DNA of 7,138 nucleotides from Gordonia sp. (in: high G+C Gram-positive bacteria) (GTDB taxonomy: Bacteria; Actinomycetota; Actinomycetes; Mycobacteriales; Mycobacteriaceae): positions 1 to 7,138 of the forward strand of contig JASLJL010000086.1 of NCBI GenBank assembly GCA_030152405.1. The letters run 5' to 3'. Of the stretch, positions 1-5,806 are shown one piece after another. How positions within the stretch are numbered: position 1 is the first letter of the stretch; each line of letters starts with the position of its first letter. A model generated the notes under the pieces. The model was not told the origin of the DNA, did not search any database, and saw nothing but the letters and a program-made list of their open reading frames with translations. The position numbers and the translations under genes are program-made.

Positions 1-204
1 AGTGCCTTCAACGTCATGGGTGCCACCGTGCCGTTCAACGTCACGGGCCTGCCCGCGCTCTCGATGAGGTTCGGCACCAACCACGAAGGATTGCCCATCA
101 ACGTGCAGCTGGTGTCGAGTTGGGCGGCCGAGTCGACGATCCTGCAGTTGGCTTCGCTACTCGAGACACTGAGTCCGGTTCGCGGTCTGCACCCCGACCT
201 CTGA
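1..204 (+). CDS. Amidase-signature family protein, C-terminal end (partial)
   Basis: The window opens inside this gene; 67 codons and a TGA stop at 202-204 are visible. The fragment includes PFNVTGLPALSMRFG followed by GLPINVQLVSSWAAE and a closing leucine-rich helix. This is the usual C-terminal block of amidase-signature enzymes (GatA/AmiC-like, PF01425), where a 'PFNxTGxPAxS' strand-turn precedes 'GLPxxxQLVG'. The Ser-Ser-Lys catalytic triad lies upstream of the window, so activity cannot be judged. Family members hydrolyse amide bonds. A true GatA usually has a different tail, so a general amidase is more likely, but the substrate cannot be told. The gene converges on the tRNA gene 24 bp downstream. 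Confidence 0.85.
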   Translation, partial: SAFNVMGATVPFNVTGLPALSMRFGTNHEGLPINVQLVSSWAAESTILQLASLLETLSPVRGLHPDL

Positions 205-228
205 GACAGTCGGCGAAAAATTCGAACG

Positions 229-303
229 TGGAGCCCCCGGTCAGGATTGAACTGACGACCTTCGCTTTACAAGAGCGGTGCTCTACCACTGAGCTAAGGA
301 GGC
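229..303 (-). tRNA. tRNA-Thr (anticodon UGU), CCA encoded
   Basis: The reverse complement folds as a 75-nt cloverleaf. It has acceptor GCCTCCT, D arm GCTC/GAGC, anticodon loop CTTGTAA (anticodon TGT at 271-269), a 5-nt variable loop AGGTC, T arm GTCAG-TTCAATC-CTGAC, a T at the discriminator position and an encoded CCA at 231-229. UGU decodes ACA and other ACN codons. Two stem positions do not pair: acceptor 7:66 is U-C (297 and 239) and anticodon-stem 27:43 is C-A (278 and 262). All other pairs are Watson-Crick or G-U. The standard conserved bases (U8, the GG of the D loop, TTC in the T loop, U33) are present, so the gene is probably functional. It is transcribed away from the thrE-like gene. 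Confidence 0.95.
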
Positions 304-312
304 GCGGGCAGA

Positions 313-318
313 AGTATA
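313..318 (-). promoter_or_regulatory. Probable -10 element of the tRNA-Thr promoter
   Basis: The minus strand reads TATACT, one base from the TATAAT consensus. It lies 9 bp upstream of the mature tRNA 5' end, so transcription would begin only a few bases before it. No good TTGACA match sits 16-19 bp upstream. The same bases read TATAAC on the plus strand (315-320). Confidence 0.55.
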
Positions 319-324
319 ACGGCA

Positions 325-335
325 CTGATCATCAG
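325..335. repeat. 11-bp perfect inverted repeat between tRNA-Thr and the thrE-like gene
   Basis: CTGATCATCAG has two 5-bp arms around a central C. It lies between the minus-strand tRNA promoter and the weak plus-strand box TAGCAT (345-350), about where a repressor of the exporter promoter could bind. It is short and could be chance; no operator family is recognised. Confidence 0.3.
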
Positions 336-344
336 CGCCGCAGT

Positions 345-350
345 TAGCAT
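345..350 (+). promoter_or_regulatory. Candidate -10 box for the thrE-like gene
   Basis: TAGCAT fits TAnnAT and lies 39 bp before the GTG start, leaving room for a short leader holding the AGGAGG site. No convincing -35 hexamer is seen, so this is a weak call. Confidence 0.3.
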
Positions 351-374
351 CGACCACGCACCCGATCGCACGAC

Positions 375-380
375 AGGAGG
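375..380 (+). promoter_or_regulatory. Shine-Dalgarno of the thrE-like gene
   Basis: AGGAGG is followed by a 9-nt gap and then the GTG at 390. This strong site fixes the start of the exporter. Confidence 0.8.
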
Positions 381-389
381 CACCACGAC

Positions 390-1832
390 GTGCGCGCGTT
401 CATTCGCAGAGGACTCTCTCGAATCCTTGGCAACGCCCAGGCCACGATCGACACGATCGAGCCGGGCAGCATCGTCGTCGCCCCACGAAAACCGATCGCG
501 CTCGACGACGAGTCCGCGATCACCGAGGTCCTCGATCTCGCGGCGAAGATCGGCGCCGTCCTCCTCGACTCCGGAACCGGCGCCATCGACACGCGCAGGC
601 AGATCGAGTTCGTGGCCGGCATCTACGGTCTCGAGGACGTCGACGTCGACGTCACGTTCAACACGATCATCGTGTGCGCACGGCGCGGGTACTCGCTGCC
701 ACCGGTCGTGGCGATGCGGACCGTGCACTACCGGTCGATCGACTTCACCCGACTGGCCCACGTCGACCGTCTGGTTCGGCGCATCCGCCAGTTGGCCATC
801 ACGCCGGCGACCGCGCACAACATCGTGGACGAGATCACCAAGGCTCCCCACCCTTACCCGTACTGGGTCGCGACCGTGGGCTGGGGCGTGATGGCGTCGG
901 GAATCTCGATCCTGCTCGGCGGCACGTTCATCGTCGGCTTCACCGCGTTCATCACCACGATGGTCATCGTCTCGCTGAACCGCAGGCTCGCGCGGGTCGG
1001 CACCCCGATGTTCTTCCAGCAGTTCGCGGGCGGTTTCATCGCCGTCCTCCCCGCCGCGACGCTGTTCCATTGGCGTGAACAACTGGGGATCGACTTCATG
1101 CCGTCGCAGATCATCGCCGCCGGGATCGTGGTGTTGTTGTCCGGCCTGTCGCTCGTCGGCTCGGTGCAGGACGCGATGACCGGGGCACCGATCACCGGCA
1201 CCGCACGATTCTCCGAAGTGCTCCTGCAGACCGGCGGCATTCTCGCGGGCGTCGCGCTCGCCCTCCGCACCACCGAGTGGTTCGGCGTCACGCTGCCCGG
1301 GCTGGGGACGCAGATGCCGTTCGGAACGGCCGACACCGTCGCCCGAATCACCGGCGCGGCGCTCGCCGCCGGGGCCTTCGCGATCGGCAGTTACGCCGAA
1401 CGCCGAGCGATCCCGGTGGCCTTCGGCGCCGGAATCGTCGCCGCCGGCGTCTCCTTGGGACTGTCCCTCACCGTCGCGGGCACCATCGTGGCGTCGGCGG
1501 CCGCCGCGATCGTCGTCGGTCTCGTCGGTGGTCTCGCCGCCCGCCGTGCGTTGACCCCGCCACTTGTCATCGCGGTCGCCGGCATCACCCCGCTGCTGCC
1601 CGGTCTGTCGATCTACCGCGGCCTGTACGGGATCATGAGCGGACAGTCGGTCGAGGGATTCGGGCAGGTCGCGGCCGCTCTGACCACCGGGTGCGCCCTG
1701 GCGGCAGGTGTCACGCTGGGTGAGTTCCTCGCGCGATCGCTGCGACGTCCGAGCATCCCGACGGGCCTGATCCGCATCCCCGTGCGGCCCGAGAGCTTCC
1801 CGCGCAGGAAGCCGCGTCGAGACGACGCTTGA
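390..1832 (+). CDS. thrE: ThrE-type threonine/serine exporter (480 aa)
   Basis: This is an inner-membrane secondary exporter of the ThrE family, known from Corynebacterium glutamicum to export L-threonine and L-serine using the proton gradient. The length is close to that protein (about 490 aa). Residues 1 to about 157 are a soluble N-terminal domain with the family block DSGTGAIDTRRQIEFVAGIYGL starting near D60, its LxxSGxxT-like core. Membrane spans begin at Y158-W159 and continue as about ten hydrophobic stretches to about residue 440. The central motif QDAMTGAPITGTARFSE starts at Q260. The second half carries GITPLLPGLSIYRG from G398, typical of the ThrE_2 domain. The tail after about 445 is arginine-rich and probably cytoplasmic. 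The GTG start is set by AGGAGG (375-380). The gene is divergent from tRNA-Thr, and its stop lies 39 bp before the merR ATG. The family is firm; the exact substrate is inferred. Confidence 0.9.
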   Translation: MRAFIRRGLSRILGNAQATIDTIEPGSIVVAPRKPIALDDESAITEVLDLAAKIGAVLLDSGTGAIDTRRQIEFVAGIYGLEDVDVDVTFNTIIVCARRGYSLPPVVAMRTVHYRSIDFTRLAHVDRLVRRIRQLAITPATAHNIVDEITKAPHPYPYWVATVGWGVMASGISILLGGTFIVGFTAFITTMVIVSLNRRLARVGTPMFFQQFAGGFIAVLPAATLFHWREQLGIDFMPSQIIAAGIVVLLSGLSLVGSVQDAMTGAPITGTARFSEVLLQTGGILAGVALALRTTEWFGVTLPGLGTQMPFGTADTVARITGAALAAGAFAIGSYAERRAIPVAFGAGIVAAGVSLGLSLTVAGTIVASAAAAIVVGLVGGLAARRALTPPLVIAVAGITPLLPGLSIYRGLYGIMSGQSVEGFGQVAAALTTGCALAAGVTLGEFLARSLRRPSIPTGLIRIPVRPESFPRRKPRRDDA

Positions 1833-1859
1833 CCCTGACGCGACGTGAGGCCGGACGAT
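1829..1859 (+). promoter_or_regulatory. Candidate MerR-type promoter/operator of the TipAL-like gene
   Basis: TTGACC (1829-1834, overlapping the exporter's TGA) and GACGAT (1854-1859) are separated by 19 bp. MerR-family activators characteristically use such over-long spacers. Inside it lies an imperfect dyad CCTGACGCGACGTGAGG (1834-1850), with 6 of 8 arm positions complementary around a central G. Transcription would start near 1866, at or just before the translation start. This implies autoregulation, as in tipA. The -10 match is poor (2 of 6 consensus bases), so it would need an activator. Confidence 0.45.
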
Positions 1860-1871
1860 CAGGAAGTGACG

Positions 1872-2654
1872 ATGACAGGACGCGACACGACCACGTGGAC
1901 GGTGGGCCGACTGGCAGAGCTCTCGGGTGTGACGGTGCGAACGCTGCACCACTACGACCAGATCGGCCTGCTGAGTCCCACCCTGCGATCCGCTGCGGGA
2001 TACCGGCTGTACACCCGGTCCGATCTGACTCGCCTGCAGCGGATCGTCGTCTACCGGCGTCTCGAGATGTCCTTGGACGACATCGCCGACCTGCTCGACG
2101 GGTCGGACGACGCCGTCGAGCACCTGCGCAGACAGCGCAGGGTCGTCACGGCCAGGCTCGATGAGTTGACCGAACTCGTCGGCGCGATCGACGACGCATT
2201 GGAGCGTGAGATGACGAACAAACCAGCCACAGACGACGAGTTGAAGGAGTTGTTCGGCGACGGGTTCTCCGACGAATACCAGGACGAGGCGCAGCGACGG
2301 TGGGGCGAGACGCCCGCATGGTCGCAATCGCAGGCCCGCACGTCCTCGTACACGAAGGCCGACTGGGCCGAGGTCAAGGCCGAGCAGGACGCAGTGAACG
2401 CCGACTTCGTCGCGGCGATGACGGCCGGGGAACCCGCCGACGGGCCGCGCGCACTCGCCGCGGCGGAGCGGGCGCGCCTGCAGATCAACGACCGGTTCTA
2501 CGACTGCGATCACGAGTTCCACCGGTGCCTCGGCGAGATGTACGTCTCCGACGAGCGTTTCGCCGCGACCTACAACGACATCGAACCCGGTCTGGCGCAG
2601 TATGTCCGGGATGCGATCGTCGCCAACTCGGACGCCCATCGGGGCCGGGAGTAG
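1872..2654 (+). CDS. MerR-family regulator of TipAL type (HTH plus TipAS drug-binding domain, 260 aa)
   Basis: Residues 9-75 are a MerR winged helix-turn-helix: WTVGRLAELSGVTVRTLHHY (9-28), then the wing AAGYRLY (41-47) and LEMSLDDIADLLD. Residues about 78-113 look like the dimerisation coiled coil. From about 114 on it is a TipAS domain with RRWGET, SYTKADW, GEPADG and the end block around YDCDHEFHRCLGEMYVSDERF. C212 and C219 have the seven-residue spacing of TipAL Cys207 and Cys214, the latter being the residue that binds thiopeptides covalently. TipAL from Streptomyces is 253 aa, so this is full length. The ATG at 1872 is chosen because AGGAAG (1861-1866) lies 5 nt upstream. GTGs at 1845 and 1866 are in-frame alternatives, and 1866 would fit a leaderless mRNA. 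It probably activates transcription in response to a thiopeptide-like or other small hydrophobic compound; ligand and targets are unknown. Confidence 0.9.
   Translation: MTGRDTTTWTVGRLAELSGVTVRTLHHYDQIGLLSPTLRSAAGYRLYTRSDLTRLQRIVVYRRLEMSLDDIADLLDGSDDAVEHLRRQRRVVTARLDELTELVGAIDDALEREMTNKPATDDELKELFGDGFSDEYQDEAQRRWGETPAWSQSQARTSSYTKADWAEVKAEQDAVNADFVAAMTAGEPADGPRALAAAERARLQINDRFYDCDHEFHRCLGEMYVSDERFAATYNDIEPGLAQYVRDAIVANSDAHRGRE
2201..2204 (+). promoter_or_regulatory. Internal Shine-Dalgarno for a TipAS-like product
   Basis: GGAG lies 6 nt before the in-frame ATG at 2211 (M114 of the MerR protein), at the junction between the coiled coil and the ligand-binding domain. Confidence 0.5.
2211..2654 (+). 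CDS. Putative internal-start TipAS-like ligand-binding protein (147 aa) nested in the MerR gene
   Basis: In Streptomyces lividans the tipA mRNA is translated twice: into TipAL, and from an internal start near residue 110 into the 144-aa TipAS, which binds drug without DNA. Here an in-frame ATG at residue 114 of 260, with GGAG 6 nt upstream, would give 147 residues starting MTNKPATDDELKELFG. This begins right where the TipAS domain begins and keeps both cysteines. The placement and length match the known case closely, but whether the start is used is inference. If used, the short form would titrate the ligand away from the activator. It shares all its bases with the 3' part of the merR gene. 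Confidence 0.45.
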   Translation: MTNKPATDDELKELFGDGFSDEYQDEAQRRWGETPAWSQSQARTSSYTKADWAEVKAEQDAVNADFVAAMTAGEPADGPRALAAAERARLQINDRFYDCDHEFHRCLGEMYVSDERFAATYNDIEPGLAQYVRDAIVANSDAHRGRE

Positions 2655-2657
2655 AAT
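2629..2657 (+). promoter_or_regulatory. Candidate promoter before the small gene and otsAB
   Basis: TAGAAT (2652-2657, overlapping the merR TAG stop) is one base from TATAAT. CGGACG (2629-2634), with the GAC core of a -35, lies 17 bp upstream. Seven bases separate the -10 from the ATG at 2665, the distance expected when +1 is the A of a leaderless start codon. It would let the small gene and otsAB be transcribed apart from merR. Confidence 0.45.
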
Positions 2658-2664
2658 GCAGGTC

Positions 2665-2826
2665 ATGCCTGCCAAGACAGAAGACATCGCAGACGACGAT
2701 CTGACTCCCGTGGCCGACGAGACCGCCATCTCGGCGCGTCGGGTGGTGGCCGCGTACGCGACCGACGCCGACGAGTGCCGGATGCTGCTGTCCATGCTGG
2801 GAATCGGCAACGACGAGTCCGCCTAG
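2665..2826 (+). CDS. Small acidic protein of unknown function upstream of otsA (53 aa)
   Basis: I do not recognise a named family. The protein has an acidic N-terminal part ([19 protein letters not shown]) and a likely helical C-terminal half with [19 protein letters not shown] followed by SMLGI. A similar 'ARR-A-DADEC--LL-MLG' ending occurs, as I recall, in small actinobacterial proteins of unknown role. There is no signal peptide or membrane span, and a single cysteine. The ATG at 2665 is chosen because TAGAAT lies 7 nt upstream (leaderless start). The ATG at 2656, three codons earlier, with GGGAG 4 nt upstream, is the alternative and gives 56 aa. It begins 10 bp after the merR stop and ends 5 bp before otsA, so it is probably translated as part of the same unit. 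From memory, M. tuberculosis also has a small unknown gene (Rv3489) just before otsA (Rv3490). Confidence 0.7.
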   Translation: MPAKTEDIADDDLTPVADETAISARRVVAAYATDADECRMLLSMLGIGNDESA

Positions 2827-2831
2827 CGGCG

Positions 2832-4268
2832 ATGACCGACACGGGTGCTGAATTCGTCGTCGTAGCCAACCGGCTTCCCGTCGACAAGCGCGTCCAGCCC
2901 GACGGGACCGCCACGTGGAAACGTGCGCCCGGGGGACTCGTCACCGCTCTCACCCCGACCCTCGCGACCCGCGAGGGCGCGTGGGTCGGGTGGAGCGGCG
3001 TGCCGGACTCGGACGACCGTCCGACGGTCGACGGCATCGACATCACATCGGTGCCGTTGAGTTCGGACGAGATCGGCGACTATTACGAGGGGTTCGCGAA
3101 CTCCACGCTGTGGCCGCTGTATCACGACCTGCTCGTGGAGCCGGTGTTCCGCCACGACTGGTGGGACACCTACGTCGTCGTGAACCGCAGGTTCGCCGAG
3201 GCCGCCGCCGAAGCGGCTGCTCCCGGTGCGACGGTGTGGGTGCACGACTACCAGCTCCAGCTGGTGCCGACGATGCTGCGTGAACTCCGACCGGATCTGC
3301 GGATCGGTTTCTTCCTGCACATCCCGTTCCCCTCCTACGAGCTGTTCACGCGCCTGCCGTGGCGTCGTGAACTGCTCGAAGGACTGCTCGGCGCCGATCT
3401 CGTGGGCTTCCACCTGCCGGGAGGCGCCGAGAACTTCCTGGCACTGGTCCGACGGGTGCTCGGCCTGGAGACCTCACGCGATCCGGTCGGCGTGCGTGAT
3501 GGACTCGGGACCGTCGTCACCGGCTCGCGGACCGTTCGCGTCGGATCGTTCCCGATCTCGATCGACGCGGCGGACGTCGCGGCTGCGGCCGCCACCACTA
3601 CCGAGCGCGCGACGGCGATCCGCGCCGAACTCGGCGATCCGACGACCATCATGCTCGGCGTCGACCGCCTGGATTACACCAAGGGAATCGACGTCCGGCT
3701 CAAGGGCATCGAAGGGCTGTTCGCCGCGGGTCGACTCGATCCGGCGGAGACGGTGTTCGTGCAGTTGGCGAGCCCGTCCAGGGAGCAGGTCGACAGTTAC
3801 ATCGCGGTCCGAGATCGGATCGAGCGGTCGGTCTCCCACATCAACGGCACCTACGGCACCACCACGTCGCCGCCGGTCCGCTATCTCCTGCAGCCCGTCC
3901 CCCGCGACGAACTGCTCGCGTATTTCATGGCGGCCGACGTCGTGCTGGTGACACCGCTGCGTGACGGCATGAATCTCGTCGCGAAGGAGTACGCGGCCTG
4001 CCGCGCCGATCACGGCGGGGCCCTGGTGCTCAGTGAGTTCACCGGCGCCGCAGCCGAACTCGGCGACTCCGCGTACCTTCTCAACCCGTACGACGACCAG
4101 AACGTGATGGATGTGATCGAAGCCGCCGTCACCGACGACGAGGACGCGAAGCGCACTCGCATGGCTGCTCTGCATCAGCAGGTCCTCGACTACGACGTCG
4201 ACCTGTGGGCGAACAGTTTCCTGCAGTCGCTTGCGGGTGCGGGCGCCGCGAACGAGGAGGTCCGGTGA
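2832..4268 (+). CDS. otsA: Trehalose-6-phosphate synthase OtsA (GT20, 478 aa)
   Basis: OtsA joins the glucose of UDP-glucose (actinobacterial enzymes may also use ADP- or GDP-glucose) to glucose-6-phosphate, giving trehalose-6-phosphate in the cytoplasm. It is full length for GT20. Landmarks matching E. coli OtsA active-site positions are R14 in VVVANRLP, the GGL...GWSG loop, Y85 and W94 in [17 protein letters not shown]139 in HDYQLQ, H163 in [10 protein letters not shown]279 and K284 in [10 protein letters not shown], and D378 and E386 in [12 protein letters not shown]. All the key residues are there, so it should be active. The ATG at 2832 is chosen because the protein then starts just before the first strand. 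No clear Shine-Dalgarno precedes it, and the upstream small gene stops 5 bp before, which suggests translational coupling. It overlaps otsB by 4 bp. Trehalose is an osmolyte and stress protectant and supplies the sugar of trehalose mycolates in this group. Confidence 0.97.
   Translation: MTDTGAEFVVVANRLPVDKRVQPDGTATWKRAPGGLVTALTPTLATREGAWVGWSGVPDSDDRPTVDGIDITSVPLSSDEIGDYYEGFANSTLWPLYHDLLVEPVFRHDWWDTYVVVNRRFAEAAAEAAAPGATVWVHDYQLQLVPTMLRELRPDLRIGFFLHIPFPSYELFTRLPWRRELLEGLLGADLVGFHLPGGAENFLALVRRVLGLETSRDPVGVRDGLGTVVTGSRTVRVGSFPISIDAADVAAAAATTTERATAIRAELGDPTTIMLGVDRLDYTKGIDVRLKGIEGLFAAGRLDPAETVFVQLASPSREQVDSYIAVRDRIERSVSHINGTYGTTTSPPVRYLLQPVPRDELLAYFMAADVVLVTPLRDGMNLVAKEYAACRADHGGALVLSEFTGAAAELGDSAYLLNPYDDQNVMDVIEAAVTDDEDAKRTRMAALHQQVLDYDVDLWANSFLQSLAGAGAANEEVR
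4254..4260 (+). promoter_or_regulatory. Shine-Dalgarno of otsB inside otsA
   Basis: GAGGAGG lies 4 nt before the GTG at 4265. It decides the otsB start in preference to the upstream in-frame ATG at 4205, which has no such site and would overlap otsA by 64 bp. Confidence 0.75.
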
Positions 4269-5023
4269 CCGTCGAAGGTCCCCTCGGGCAGGCCATCGCG
4301 CAGTTCGCGACCCTCGATCGGGTGCTCCTGGCGTCCGACTACGACGGGTGCGTCGCGCCGATCGTCTCTCGTCCAGAGGACGCGAAACCCGATCCCCGAT
4401 CGGTCGCCGCGCTGGCCGCAGCGGCCCGACTCCCGGGAACCGATGTCGCGCTGGTGTCGGGCCGGGCGCGCGCAGACCTCGCCGAGCTGTCCGGGCTCGA
4501 CGATCCGGTGATCCTGGTCGGCAGCCACGGCGCCGAGTTCGACACCGGCTTCGTCGATCCCGTCACCGACGAGAAGCGCGCTCTGCTCGACCGGGTGATC
4601 GACGAGTTCCATTCTCTCGCAGCGCGATTCCCCGGGACCACGGTCGAGACGAAACCGGCGAGCGCCACGCTGCACGTGCGCAACGCATCGGCGGAGGACG
4701 CATCCGCGGCCCTGGTCCTGGCCGCCGAGGGACCGGCATCGTGGGCGGGAGTGCACGTCACCTACGGCAAAGCGGTCATCGAACTCGCGGTCGTCGAGAC
4801 GAGCAAGGGGCACGCGCTCGACCAGCTCCGCGAACGCGGGCACGCACAGGCGGTCCTGTACATCGGCGACGACATCACCGACGAGAAGGCGTTCGCACGC
4901 CTCACCATGCCGGGCGACGTCAGCGTCAAAGTCGGCGACGGCGCGACCGCCGCCCGCTACCGGGTGTCCGGCACGGACGACGTCGCGGCCGTCCTCGAAG
5001 CGGTCGCCGCTATCCGGTCTTGA
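4265..5023 (+). CDS. otsB: Trehalose-6-phosphate phosphatase OtsB (HAD family, 252 aa)
   Basis: OtsB removes phosphate from trehalose-6-phosphate to give free trehalose, the second step after OtsA. HAD motifs appear in order: motif I SDYDG with nucleophile D25 and acid/base D27, motif II VALVSGR, the cap region with VGSHGAEF and [13 protein letters not shown], motif III lysine K181 in TSKGHAL, and motif [12 protein letters not shown] with D202, D203 and D206 for Mg2+. Motif I ends in Cys-Val where many homologues have Thr-Leu, a mild variation. The length is like E. coli and corynebacterial OtsB (about 250-266 aa) and lacks the N-terminal extension of the longer mycobacterial OtsB2. The GTG start overlaps the otsA TGA (GTGA), so the two are translationally coupled. 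The 3' end runs 14 bp into the convergent dehydrogenase gene. Confidence 0.95.
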   Translation: MTVEGPLGQAIAQFATLDRVLLASDYDGCVAPIVSRPEDAKPDPRSVAALAAAARLPGTDVALVSGRARADLAELSGLDDPVILVGSHGAEFDTGFVDPVTDEKRALLDRVIDEFHSLAARFPGTTVETKPASATLHVRNASAEDASAALVLAAEGPASWAGVHVTYGKAVIELAVVETSKGHALDQLRERGHAQAVLYIGDDITDEKAFARLTMPGDVSVKVGDGATAARYRVSGTDDVAAVLEAVAAIRS

Positions 5024-5765
5024 TGTTCCGCCGCGCGCTCGCCTGATCGCGCGGCTTCAAGACGATCTGGTCCAGATTCACGTGCGGCGGGCGTGACGCG
5101 ACGAACGAGATCACCTCGGCCACATCGTCGGCCACGAGCGGTTCGAGTCCGGCATACACGGCGTCGGCCTTCGCCTCGTCGCCGTCGAAGCGGACGAGGG
5201 AGAACTCCGTCTCGACCATGCCGGGAGCGATCTCGGTGAGGCGGATCGGCTTGCCGAGGAGCTCTAGACGCAGCGTGCGGTGAATCATCGCCTGGCCGTG
5301 CTTGGCGGACGTGTAGCCCGCACCGTTGTCGTACGGCTCGATCGCGGCGATCGAGGTGACCGTGACGATGAGCCCGTCGCCCGACGCCTCCAGCGCAGGC
5401 AACAGAGCCTTGGTGACGCGCAGCGTGCCGACGACGTTCGTCTCCCACATCCAACGCCAGTCGTCGAGGTCCGCCTCTGCGACCGAGGCCAGTCCCTTCG
5501 CGCCGCCGGCGTTGTTGACCAGCACGTCCACCCGGTCGAGGCCGGCGACGAAGCGATCGACCGACTGCTCGTCGGTCACGTCGAGCTGTCGTGCGCGGCC
5601 GCCGATCTCGGCCGCCAGCGCCTCGAGTCGGTCGACGCGGCGAGCACCGAGCACGACGTCGTAGCCGTCGCGGGCGAGGGCCCTCGCCGTGGCCGCACCG
5701 ATTCCGGAACTGGCTCCGGTGACAACGGCGACACGGCGGGACTGGTCAGGCGCAGCGGTGGTCAT
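5010..5765 (-). CDS. Classical short-chain dehydrogenase/reductase (251 aa), Rv0484c-like
   Basis: This is an NAD(P)-dependent oxidoreductase with a Rossmann fold. It shows TGASSGIG at 16-23, R42-R43 after the second strand (favouring NADP over NAD), D62 in LDVTD, NNAG at 84-87 and the catalytic tetrad N110, S138, Y151 and K155 (YTSAK). PGMVETEF at 181-188 resembles the YdfG/serine-dehydrogenase branch that oxidises small 3-hydroxy acids. The length is typical of classical SDRs, and the true substrate is unknown. The ATG (5765-5763) has no Shine-Dalgarno, but a TACACT box lies 6 nt upstream, suggesting a leaderless transcript. It is divergent from the ROK regulator and, as I recall, matches the M. 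tuberculosis arrangement Rv0484c/Rv0485. The stop codon lies inside the end of otsB. Confidence 0.93.
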   Translation of the reverse strand: MTTAAPDQSRRVAVVTGASSGIGAATARALARDGYDVVLGARRVDRLEALAAEIGGRARQLDVTDEQSVDRFVAGLDRVDVLVNNAGGAKGLASVAEADLDDWRWMWETNVVGTLRVTKALLPALEASGDGLIVTVTSIAAIEPYDNGAGYTSAKHGQAMIHRTLRLELLGKPIRLTEIAPGMVETEFSLVRFDGDEAKADAVYAGLEPLVADDVAEVISFVASRPPHVNLDQIVLKPRDQASARRNIKTG

Positions 5766-5771
5766 GCGACC

Positions 5772-5777
5772 AGTGTA
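5772..5777 (-). promoter_or_regulatory. Candidate -10 of the dehydrogenase promoter (leaderless)
   Basis: The minus strand reads TACACT. Six bases separate it from the A of the ATG at 5765, so the start codon would be at or next to +1. The matching -35 zone (about 5795-5801, minus strand GAACA core) falls on the -10 box of the ROK gene. Confidence 0.5.
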
Positions 5778-5790
5778 AGGACGGCTCGGC

Positions 5791-5799
5791 TGCTATGTT
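5791..5799 (+). promoter_or_regulatory. Candidate extended -10 of the ROK regulator promoter (leaderless)
   Basis: TGCTATGTT is an extended -10 (TGn plus TATGTT). Seven bases then precede the ATG at 5807, so transcription would begin on the start codon. No good -35 is seen, as is common with extended -10 promoters. Its -35 zone coincides with the dehydrogenase -10. Confidence 0.5.
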
Positions 5800-5806
5800 C
5801 GACGCC

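Noticed and set aside
205..228. Possible terminator after tRNA-Thr (minus-strand TTTTT at 220-216)
   Set aside because: The only stem is a 4-bp CGAA/TTCG with a tiny loop. The T-run is suggestive, but no real hairpin precedes it.
304..389. T-box or other riboswitch upstream of the thrE-like gene
   Set aside because: The region has only 86 bp, shared with the tRNA promoter. I see no specifier loop, T-box sequence or antiterminator stem.
1845..1871. GTG 1845 as the start of the MerR protein
   Set aside because: It has no Shine-Dalgarno and would place the start inside the operator dyad. The ATG at 1872 has AGGAAG at good spacing and matches the family N-terminus.
2658..2672. Small hairpin GCAGG-TCATG-CCTGC around the start codon of the small gene
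   Set aside because: A 5-bp stem with a 5-nt loop is weak and common in GC-rich DNA. It might hide the ATG, but nothing else supports regulation.
294..2810. An 838-codon open frame on the minus strand, antisense to thrE, merR and the small gene
   Set aside because: Its product is low-complexity and rich in R, G, D, E and H, with no recognisable domain, and it runs through the tRNA. The plus-strand genes opposite have clear family motifs. Long antisense frames are expected at this GC content.
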